A model generated the notes under the pieces. The model was given only the letters and a program-made list of their open reading frames with translations, ran no database searches and was not told the origin of the DNA. This document shows positions 1 to 5,847 of a DNA stretch of 5,884 bases, one piece after another (position 1 is the stretch's first letter; each line of letters begins with the position of its first letter). The stretch comes from Actinomycetales bacterium Ga0077552. Lineage in GTDB: Bacteria > Actinomycetota > Actinomycetes > Actinomycetales > Microbacteriaceae. The stretch covers positions 1 to 5,884 of the forward strand of contig LNFD01000126.1 of the NCBI GenBank assembly GCA_001464255.1. Reading direction: 5' to 3'. The translations under genes and the position numbers were made by a program.

Positions 1-54
1 GCCGGAGGACCGCGCGCCGCGCGCGCGGATCCGGTTCGAGAGGACCCTCCGTGA
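1..54 (+). CDS. 3' end of an upstream gene (partial, tentative)
   Basis: Reading from base 1 gives 17 sense codons and then TGA at 52-54. The stop shares the bases GTGA with the GTG start of the decarboxylase at 51, the four-base overlap typical of translationally coupled genes. The tail is rich in Ala, Arg, Pro and Asp, and its product cannot be identified. Absence of stops over 51 bases means little at this GC content, so the main support is the overlap and the fact that the decarboxylase ribosome binding site would lie inside this gene. The alternative is that this is simply non-coding leader. Confidence 0.35.
   Translation, partial: AGGPRAARADPVREDPP
38..44 (+). promoter_or_regulatory. 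Ribosome binding site of the decarboxylase
   Basis: GAGAGGA lies six bases before the GTG at 51, a good Shine-Dalgarno match and spacing. It favours GTG 51 over the in-frame ATG at 96 (residue 16), which has no comparable purine-rich site before it. Confidence 0.7.
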
Positions 55-1454
55 GCCGCGATCTGGCCGCTTCTGCCCCTGCCTCCGCGACGCGCATGCA
101 CGCGATCACCGACGAGACGACCGCGATCGTCGACATGGTGCTCGAGTACGCGCGCCGCCGCATCCTGAGCGACGACACCCCGCTCGACAAGCCCTTCACG
201 CCCGCCGAGCTGCGGCGCCTGGCCGGCCGCACGATCAGCGAGGAGGGCATGGGGGCGCGCCGCGCGCTCGCCCTGTTCGAGAACGTCCTCGCGCCGTCGT
301 GCATCACGACCGAGCATCCGCAGTACCTGTCGTTCATCCCCTCGGCGCCCTCGAAGGCGGCGACCGCGTTCGACCTCATCGTGTCGGCGACGGCCGTCTA
401 CGGCGGCTCGTGGCTCGAGGGCTCGGGTGCGGTGTACGCCGAGAACGATGTGCTCGCCTGGCTCGCCCACGAGTTCGGTCTGCCGGAGACCGCGGGCGGG
501 GTCTTCGTGCAGGGCGGCACGATCGGCAACCTGTCGGCCCTCGTCGCGGCGCGTGATCACGCCGACCGCCGTCGGCGCGAGGCCGGCCGGGCGCGGCCCG
601 AGCGGTGGGTGGTGGTCGCGAGCGCCGAGGCGCACTCGTCGATCGCGAGCGCCGCGAAGGTCATGGACATCGACGTCGTTGCCGTGCCGGTGGGCGCGAG
701 CGGCATGCTGCACGGCGATGCCGTGCGACCGGCCCTCGTGGAGCACGGCGAGGCTGTCATCGCCGTGGTCGCGACGGGCGGCTCGACCAACTTCGGCATC
801 GTCGACGACATCGCCTCGATCGCCGCGCTCAAGGACGAGCACGACTTCTGGCTGCACATCGACGGCGCCTACGGCCTTGCCGCGGCGCTCACCGAGATCG
901 CCCGCCCGCGCTTCGCCGGCATCGAGCGGGCCGATTCGCTCATCGTCGACCCCCACAAGTGGCTGTTCACGCCCTTCGACTCGTGCGCCCTGCTCTACCG
1001 CGACCCCGAGATCGCGCGGCTCGCGCACACCCAGCACGCCGAGTACCTGGATGCTCTGACCGAGTCGACCGAGTGGAACCCCTCCGACTACTCGGTGCAG
1101 CTGACCCGGCGCGCCCGCGGGCTTCCCCTGTGGTTCTCGCTCGCGACCTTCGGGGCCGAGGTCTACCGAGAGGCGATCGCGGTCTCGATCGAGCTCGCGC
1201 ACGCCGCGGGCCGCGAGATCGCCGCGCGCGACTACCTCTCGCTCGTGCGCGACCCGCAGCTCTCGGTCGTCGTGTTCGAGCGCGTCGGCTGGAGCCCGGG
1301 CGACTACGCGCACTGGTCGAACCGCCTGCTCGACGACCAGCGGGCCTTCGTCGTGCCGAGCTCGCACGCGGGCCGCACGAACGCGCGCTTCGCGATCGTC
1401 AACCCGCGCACGACGCTCGACGACCTGATCGCGATCCTCGACTCGATGCGCTGA
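51..1454 (+). CDS. PLP-dependent group II amino-acid decarboxylase
   Basis: A 467-residue cytosolic enzyme of the aromatic-L-amino-acid/glutamate/diaminobutyrate decarboxylase family (Pyridoxal_deC type), of normal length. It should remove CO2 from an amino acid to give an amine. Visible landmarks: QGGTIGN at 154-160 (phosphate-binding region), His195 in EAHSS (ring-stacking histidine), Asp271 in HIDGAYG (pairs with the pyridine nitrogen), DPHKW at 300-304 with Lys303 as the Schiff-base lysine, and RRARGLPLW at 353-361. By hand alignment Tyr347 (in PSDYS) sits where the mobile-loop catalytic tyrosine of animal AADC lies, which favours decarboxylation over oxidative deamination. The substrate cannot be read from the sequence; aromatic amino acids and 2,4-diaminobutyrate are both possible. 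The GTG start is set by a good ribosome binding site, and the GTGA overlap suggests coupling to an upstream gene. No truncation or frameshift is seen. The family is secure and the substrate is open. Confidence 0.95.
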   Translation: MSRDLAASAPASATRMHAITDETTAIVDMVLEYARRRILSDDTPLDKPFTPAELRRLAGRTISEEGMGARRALALFENVLAPSCITTEHPQYLSFIPSAPSKAATAFDLIVSATAVYGGSWLEGSGAVYAENDVLAWLAHEFGLPETAGGVFVQGGTIGNLSALVAARDHADRRRREAGRARPERWVVVASAEAHSSIASAAKVMDIDVVAVPVGASGMLHGDAVRPALVEHGEAVIAVVATGGSTNFGIVDDIASIAALKDEHDFWLHIDGAYGLAAALTEIARPRFAGIERADSLIVDPHKWLFTPFDSCALLYRDPEIARLAHTQHAEYLDALTESTEWNPSDYSVQLTRRARGLPLWFSLATFGAEVYREAIAVSIELAHAAGREIAARDYLSLVRDPQLSVVVFERVGWSPGDYAHWSNRLLDDQRAFVVPSSHAGRTNARFAIVNPRTTLDDLIAILDSMR

Positions 1455-1469
1455 GCGGGGGCGCGGCTC

Positions 1470-1475
1470 TACACT
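1470..1475 (+). promoter_or_regulatory. Candidate -10 box for a leaderless transcript of the propeller gene
   Basis: TACACT fits the actinobacterial TAnnnT -10 pattern. Its last T is seven bases before the GTG at 1483, so transcription would begin at or next to the start codon. No Shine-Dalgarno sequence lies just before 1483, which agrees with leaderless translation. No convincing -35 box is visible about 17 bases upstream. The box lies in the 28-base gap after the decarboxylase stop, so the downstream pair can be expressed separately from the decarboxylase. Confidence 0.6.
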
Positions 1476-1482
1476 GGCGCTC

Positions 1483-3330
1483 GTGACCACCGGCGCGCCC
1501 GAGCAGTCGCTCGAGCAGTCGCGCGAGCGGGTGCCGGGGTGGGTCGCGTGGCTGGTCACGCCGCTCGTCGTCGTACTGCTCGGCTCGTCGCTCGACCTCG
1601 TCGACCAGGTCGCCCCCGAGACGCTCGGCGGCGTCTCGGCCCGGTACGTGCCGCCCGAGGGCCATCGCACCGTGATCCTCGCGAGCGACGGGGTCGAGAC
1701 CGTCATCGAGCACTCCCGGTCGACCGGGGTCGAGGGCGTGCTTGCCGCGCCGACGATCGTGTCGGCGACGCTGCTCGACGCCCTCGGCGAGGCCGAGGTG
1801 CGTCGCGCGCAGTGGTGGCGCGCCACGCGCGCGACGTCGGCGGGGGAGCGAGCGACCGACCTGCATCGGCTCACCTCCGACGGCATCGTGCTGACGGCAT
1901 CGTGGGGTGGCGGCCTCGGGCTGCTCTTCGAGCCCGAGCTGCTGCTGCTGCCCGCCGATGCGCGCCCCGGCGACGCGTGGAGCTCGAGCGGCAGCGCCCT
2001 GGCCGATGGCGCCCTGACCTACGCGGCCGAGTCGACCGCGTTCGCCGCGACGGGCCCGTTCACCGGCGTCGACGGGGTCGAGGTGCCCCTCACCGGCGGC
2101 TGCCTCGGCGTCGACAGCGTCGTGCGCATCTCGAGCGCGGAGGACGACCTGCAGACGACGCTCATCGAGTCGACCGTCTGGTGCCCCGGGCGGGGTGCGG
2201 TGTGGAGCAGCGGCTCGGTCGACGACCAGCCGGTCGGTCAGGCCGAGCTGCGGCCCGGTGCGCTGCCGGCCTCCGCGGCGTCCGAGGCCGTCGAGGCGTG
2301 GCGGGATGCGGCGGCGACCGCCGCCGATCTCGGCGCGGGCCGCACGCTGCCGCTCACGATCCCCGACCCGTTCTTCGGCGACTCCGCCGCGAGCGGGCAG
2401 TTCCCGGCCCGCCCGGCCGCGACACCCGACGGGCGGCTCGTCACGGCGAACGAGCGCGGCGACGACGTGCAGGTGTGGCGTCTCGAGAGCGGGGCCGCCG
2501 TGCTCGACTGGGCAGGGCATCCCGGGGGTGCGGTCGTGGCCGTCGGCGCAGTCGGCGATCTCATCGTCGCGACGACGGCGCAACGCCGCGTCGTGGCCTA
2601 CGACGGCCTCGGGCGCCGGCTGTGGAGCTGGGGCGCCGATGAGCTCGTGCTGTCGGCGCCGCAAGCGCTCGCGATCAGCGGATCGCAGCCCCCCGCGGTG
2701 CTCATCGCGGCCCGCAGCGGCACCGTGACGGCGCTGGATGCCCGGACCGGCGCTCCCCGCTGGTCGACGTCGCTCGGGGCCGACTCGCGCGCCGAGCCCG
2801 TGGTCGCCGACGGCCTCGTGCTCGTCGCCGACGAGCGGGAGCGGCTCACCGCGCTCGATGGCGCGACGGGCGCCGTGCTCTGGCGCATCGAGCCCGGCCT
2901 CGTCGACGCGCTCGCCGCGGCCGACGGTTCCGCGGCCGCCCTGCTCGACTCGGGCCGGGTGGTCGGGCTCGATCTCGCCTCGGGCGTCGAGCGGTTCGAC
3001 ATCGGCCTGCCGGGGCTCGCTCGCGGCCTGCGCGTCGAGGCGGGCGTCGTCGTCGCGCTCACCGACGAGCGCGCGGCCGGTCTCGACGCCGCGAGCGGCC
3101 TCGAGCGCTGGCGCGCCGAGGGCGGTGCGGCGCTCGCGGGGGAGGGCGCGATGGTCGCAGTGGTGCGCTCGGGCACCGTGCAGCTCATCGACCTCGTCGA
3201 CGGCGCCGTCATCGCCGAGCGACCGATCACCGAGGGCGCCGTGGGTGCGAGCCGCTCGGCCCTCGCGATCGGCTTCGCGCTCGTGCTGCTCGACACCGAC
3301 GGGCTGCTGCAGCGCTGGGAGCTGCGATGA
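1483..3330 (+). CDS. Membrane-anchored PQQ-like (BamB-like) beta-propeller protein
   Basis: A 615-residue protein of unknown function. Residues 1-17 form a short cytoplasmic tail with Arg14 and Arg16. Residues 18-40 are one uncleaved hydrophobic anchor, so the rest should face outside. Residues about 55-245 form a beta-rich domain with GDAW at 163-166 and TVWCPGRGAV at 231-240, which recalls DUF3108-like envelope domains (weak, by eye). Its two cysteines, 207 and 234, are the only ones in the protein and could form a disulfide. Residues about 310-615 hold eight repeats of 35-45 residues of the PQQ-propeller kind, for example ALDARTGAPRW (417-427), ALDGATGAVLW (457-467) and GLDAASGLERW (533-543). 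The last repeat stops after its third strand, as if closed by an N-terminal strand. Such propellers usually act as scaffolds; no PQQ-dehydrogenase catalytic motif is evident. The GTG start is chosen because of the leaderless promoter. The 3' end overlaps the next gene by four bases. The fold is fairly sure and the role is unknown. Confidence 0.85.
   Translation: MTTGAPEQSLEQSRERVPGWVAWLVTPLVVVLLGSSLDLVDQVAPETLGGVSARYVPPEGHRTVILASDGVETVIEHSRSTGVEGVLAAPTIVSATLLDALGEAEVRRAQWWRATRATSAGERATDLHRLTSDGIVLTASWGGGLGLLFEPELLLLPADARPGDAWSSSGSALADGALTYAAESTAFAATGPFTGVDGVEVPLTGGCLGVDSVVRISSAEDDLQTTLIESTVWCPGRGAVWSSGSVDDQPVGQAELRPGALPASAASEAVEAWRDAAATAADLGAGRTLPLTIPDPFFGDSAASGQFPARPAATPDGRLVTANERGDDVQVWRLESGAAVLDWAGHPGGAVVAVGAVGDLIVATTAQRRVVAYDGLGRRLWSWGADELVLSAPQALAISGSQPPAVLIAARSGTVTALDARTGAPRWSTSLGADSRAEPVVADGLVLVADERERLTALDGATGAVLWRIEPGLVDALAAADGSAAALLDSGRVVGLDLASGVERFDIGLPGLARGLRVEAGVVVALTDERAAGLDAASGLERWRAEGGAALAGEGAMVAVVRSGTVQLIDLVDGAVIAERPITEGAVGASRSALAIGFALVLLDTDGLLQRWELR
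3317..3330 (+). promoter_or_regulatory. Translational-coupling junction (GGGAG site plus ATGA overlap)
   Basis: GGGAG at 3317-3321 lies five bases before ATG 3327, and that ATG shares ATGA with the TGA stop (3328-3330) of the propeller gene. A terminating ribosome can restart here, which keeps the two proteins in fixed proportion. No promoter-like box is apparent just upstream. Confidence 0.65.
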
Positions 3331-5147
3331 GCCCCGGCGCACGACTGCTCGCCGGCCTGAGCCGGTTCTGGCGGGGACTCATCGCCGATCCGATCGCGCG
3401 CGGGCGGGTGCGCGATACGGGCTGGCCGACCGGACTGCGGCCCGTGGTCGTCGTCGGCACGGTCGCGTTCTGCCTCGCGGTGCTCATCATCCTCGCGGCC
3501 CCGGCCATCCGCGCGGCGTCACCGCTCTCGGTGAGCGTCGGTGCGAACGTGCTCTCGCTGCCCCGGCTCATGCTGCCGACCATCTTCTGGCTCGTGCTGC
3601 TCTCGATCGCGCTCATGCTCACGGCCGCGCTCCACACACGGCTGCGCACGACGGTCGTGCTCACGACCGTCGGGGCGCTCGTGCTGCTCTTCTTCGGCTC
3701 GCTCGACTTCGGGGTCGATGGGGAGGGCGCCGTCGAGCTGACGGCGGGCAAGGTGGCCTCGGTCGTCGCGGTGCTGGCCCTCGTGGCGCTCGCGGTCGTC
3801 CGCCGCCGGAGGGCTTTCGCGTGGTGGGAGTTCCCGCTCGTGCTCGCGATCACGGGGGCTTCGGCGGTGATCGCCCTCGGCCGGAGCGCCGCCCAGAGCG
3901 CCCCCTTCGGCCTCGACTTCGGGCCGCCGACCGCGTCGCTCGTCATGTCGACGATCGGGCTGCTCGCGGTGCCGGCCGCGCTCGCGGCCGGGGTCGCGGT
4001 GGCCGAGTTCGCCATCAGCGCCTCCACCTCGGCGGTCGCGGCCGTGCGCCGACCGCTCGATCGGCCTCGGGAGCGCGGTGCGCTCCGCACGGTGCCGCTC
4101 CTGCTCATCGGGGCGTTCCTGCTCGTCGCGGCCTGGCGCGTCATCGAGCTCCTCGTCTCCACGACCGCGGGGGTCGGCGCGGTCGTCGAGCTCGCCGACC
4201 TCCCGCTCTCGCTCGGAATCGTCGCCGTGATCGCCGTGCTCTGGGTCGTGCTCGCGCGCGTGCGGCGCGGCGGTGCGACGACGGTCGACGACGTCATGGC
4301 CCGGCTCGACGACGTGGGCCTTCCCATCGCGGCCGCTCTCACCGCGACGCTCGCGCCCGTCGTCGCCCTGCTGCTGAGTGCGCAGGTGCTCGTCGCGTGG
4401 GGCGTCGATAGCGCCGATCTCGGGGTCGTCTTCGTCGTCGCCGAGGCGCTGCGCGGCAGCGTCGCACTCGGCATCGTGCGCACGGTCGTGGGGGTGGGGC
4501 TCATCGTGCTCGCCGTGCTCGCGGCGCGCCGCGGGCGCCGCGGCACCCCCGAGCTGCTCGCCGCGATCGGGCTCATGGTGCTGCTGAGCATCCTGCCGAC
4601 GGCCGTCGCCGCACCCGTCTCCTGGTCGTCGGAGGCGATCGCGGTGATCGTGGCCGTCGGCACGATCGTCATCGCGGCCGTGCTCGCGGTGCGGCGCATG
4701 CTCGACACCCATCGCCTCGCCCTGCTGACCGTGGCGCTGCTGCTCTCGGCCGCGGCGGCGTGGCGCGACGTGCTCGCCGACCCGCTCAGCGCCCTCATCG
4801 GCGCGAGCGGCATCGCCCTCGTGCTCTTCGGCTTCGTCTGGGGGTTCGTGACCGATGCCGACGTGACCCATGGCGACAGCGCGGCGTACCCCCGGGCATC
4901 GCGGGTTCTGCTGTTCCTCGCCAACGCCGTGTTCGGCGTGACGGTGCTCGCGTTCGGCACGCTCGCGCGCGATCTCGGGGCCGCGATCGATCTCGACGCG
5001 TTCGCGCAGTTCGGCGACGAGCTGCTCGGCACCGCGCTCATCCTCGCCGCCGTGATGGCCGTGTGGGCGGGGGCGACGGCTCAGGGCTCGTCGTCGGGAG
5101 CGGCCGGGGATTCGGCCGATTCCCGGCCCGCACCGCCTAGCGTGTGA
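3327..5147 (+). CDS. Polytopic membrane protein of about 16 segments, unknown function
   Basis: A 606-residue integral membrane protein whose family I do not recognise. Hydrophobic segments lie near residues 38-60, 80-101, 108-125, 142-159, 168-185, 203-225, 255-275, 292-311, 332-357, 378-400, 408-427, 436-456, 463-479, 488-508, 526-546 and 566-584. Arg-rich turns follow every second segment (RRRR at 159-162, RRPLDRPRER at 241-250, RVRRGG at 311-316, RRGRRG at 401-406, RRMLDTHR at 456-463). By the positive-inside rule this places both ends in the cytoplasm and the alternate loops outside. The outer loops carry acidic residues (LDFGVDGEG, VDSADLG, IDLDAF). The last 20 or so residues are a Ser/Ala/Pro tail. 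No ATPase, transporter or enzyme motif is visible. It is coupled by an ATGA overlap to the membrane-anchored propeller gene, so the two products probably associate. The reading frame is secure and the function is open. Confidence 0.85.
   Translation: MSPGARLLAGLSRFWRGLIADPIARGRVRDTGWPTGLRPVVVVGTVAFCLAVLIILAAPAIRAASPLSVSVGANVLSLPRLMLPTIFWLVLLSIALMLTAALHTRLRTTVVLTTVGALVLLFFGSLDFGVDGEGAVELTAGKVASVVAVLALVALAVVRRRRAFAWWEFPLVLAITGASAVIALGRSAAQSAPFGLDFGPPTASLVMSTIGLLAVPAALAAGVAVAEFAISASTSAVAAVRRPLDRPRERGALRTVPLLLIGAFLLVAAWRVIELLVSTTAGVGAVVELADLPLSLGIVAVIAVLWVVLARVRRGGATTVDDVMARLDDVGLPIAAALTATLAPVVALLLSAQVLVAWGVDSADLGVVFVVAEALRGSVALGIVRTVVGVGLIVLAVLAARRGRRGTPELLAAIGLMVLLSILPTAVAAPVSWSSEAIAVIVAVGTIVIAAVLAVRRMLDTHRLALLTVALLLSAAAAWRDVLADPLSALIGASGIALVLFGFVWGFVTDADVTHGDSAAYPRASRVLLFLANAVFGVTVLAFGTLARDLGAAIDLDAFAQFGDELLGTALILAAVMAVWAGATAQGSSSGAAGDSADSRPAPPSV
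5138..5143 (+). promoter_or_regulatory. Candidate -10 box for leaderless pdxH, inside the end of the preceding gene
   Basis: TAGCGT (TAnnnT pattern) lies within the last three sense codons of the membrane-protein gene. Six bases separate it from ATG 5150, so the A of the ATG is the expected first base of the transcript. No clear -35 box is visible, and there is no Shine-Dalgarno sequence before either possible start. Confidence 0.65.
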
Positions 5148-5149
5148 GC

Positions 5150-5821
5150 ATGACCGACCCCGCCGCCATCGATCCGACCCTCGAGAGCGCCCTGCGCACG
5201 CATACCGACTACGGCGTCGAGAAGCTCGAGGAGGCCGATCTCGCGGGCGATCCGTTCGCGCAGTTCACGGCCTGGCTCGCCGAGGCGGCCGAGCGCGGCG
5301 TCTACGAGCCGAACGCCATGGTGCTCGGCACGATCGACCCCGACGGCGCCCCCTCGATCCGCACGGTGCTGCTGCGCGGCGTCGACGAGCGCGGCTTCGC
5401 GTTCTACACCGACTACACCTCGCGCAAGGGCCGCGCGCTGCTCGCGAACCCGGCGGTCGCTGTCGTCTTCCCCTGGTACACCCTTCACCGGCAGGTGAAG
5501 ATCTTCGGCCACGCGCACGCGGTCGAGGCGGCCGACAGCGACGACTACTTCGCGAACCGCCCCCGCGGGGCTCAGGTGGCGGCGTGGTCGAGCGACCAGT
5601 CGCAGCCGATCGCCTCGCGCGACGCGCTCGAGCAGAAGGTCGTCGACGCCGAGACACGGTTCGCGGATGCGCCCGAGGTGCCGCGGCCCGAGCGATGGGG
5701 CGGGTTCCGCATCGTGCCCGATCGGGTGGAGTTCTGGCAGGGCCGCACCTCGCGCCTGCACGACCGCCTGCTGTTCCACCGCGAGGGGTCGGGCTGGCGC
5801 GTCGAGCGCCTGCAGCCCTGA
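5150..5821 (+). CDS. pdxH: Pyridoxine/pyridoxamine 5'-phosphate oxidase
   Basis: A 223-residue cytosolic FMN enzyme, normal family length, that oxidises pyridoxine or pyridoxamine 5'-phosphate with O2 to give PLP and H2O2. It is the last step of the salvage and DXP-dependent routes. Family blocks appear in order: EPNAMVLGTI (53-62), RTVLLR (71-76) and FYTDYTSRKG (85-94) for FMN, FPWYTLHRQVKIFGHA (107-122), YFANRPRGAQVAAW (133-146), WGGFRI (183-188), and the C-terminal signature EFWQGRTSRLHDR (194-206) containing the substrate-binding Arg and His. Compared with E. coli PdxH as I remember it, Lys72 is replaced by Arg76 and Ser137 by Ala141. I recall the mycobacterial protein also having RPRGAQ, so the second change is probably lineage-typical. 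ATG 5150 is preferred to GTG 5144, two codons earlier, because the TAGCGT box would start the transcript exactly at the ATG. The gene starts two bases after the stop of the membrane-protein gene. Confidence 0.96.
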   Translation: MTDPAAIDPTLESALRTHTDYGVEKLEEADLAGDPFAQFTAWLAEAAERGVYEPNAMVLGTIDPDGAPSIRTVLLRGVDERGFAFYTDYTSRKGRALLANPAVAVVFPWYTLHRQVKIFGHAHAVEAADSDDYFANRPRGAQVAAWSSDQSQPIASRDALEQKVVDAETRFADAPEVPRPERWGGFRIVPDRVEFWQGRTSRLHDRLLFHREGSGWRVERLQP

Positions 5822-5836
5822 GTGCTCGCGCGGGAA

Positions 5837-5842
5837 TACCGT
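5837..5842 (+). promoter_or_regulatory. Candidate -10 box downstream of pdxH
   Basis: TACCGT fits TAnnnT and lies five bases before GTG 5848, nearly the same arrangement as the boxes before the propeller gene and pdxH. This suggests a third leaderless start. No -35 box is obvious. A hexamer this loose occurs by chance, so the support comes mostly from the repeated spacing. Confidence 0.4.
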
Positions 5843-5847
5843 CGGGC

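Noticed and set aside
10..28. Inverted repeat CCGCGCG...CGCGCGG with a five-base loop, as a possible terminator or Z-DNA element
   Set aside because: There is no T-run after it, it lies in probable coding sequence, and alternating CG runs are common at this base composition.
1399..3342. Long open frame on the - strand (about 647 codons) opposite the propeller gene
   Set aside because: Its product is an Arg/Gly/Ala/Asp/His-rich low-complexity chain with no domain, as expected from the complement of GC-rich codons. The + strand frame has clear repeats, an anchor and G/C third positions.
2738..4411. Long + strand frame spanning the propeller/membrane-protein junction
   Set aside because: It is a shifted frame producing an Arg/Ser/Pro-rich chain and runs through two well-supported genes.
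3227..5041. Long open frames on the - strand opposite the membrane-protein gene (also 3519-4871)
   Set aside because: They give Ser/Thr/Arg-rich or Glu/Arg/His-rich low-complexity products, while the + strand frame gives sixteen well-formed membrane segments with basic turns.
5144..5146. GTG as the pdxH start codon
   Set aside because: It has no ribosome binding site, and the TAGCGT box places the transcript start at the ATG at 5150, downstream of this GTG.
5081..5779. Open frame on the - strand opposite pdxH
   Set aside because: The + strand encodes an unmistakable PdxH over the same bases; the antisense product has no recognisable motif.
5822..5847. Possible terminator after pdxH
   Set aside because: No stable stem followed by T residues is visible in the gap before the next promoter-like box.
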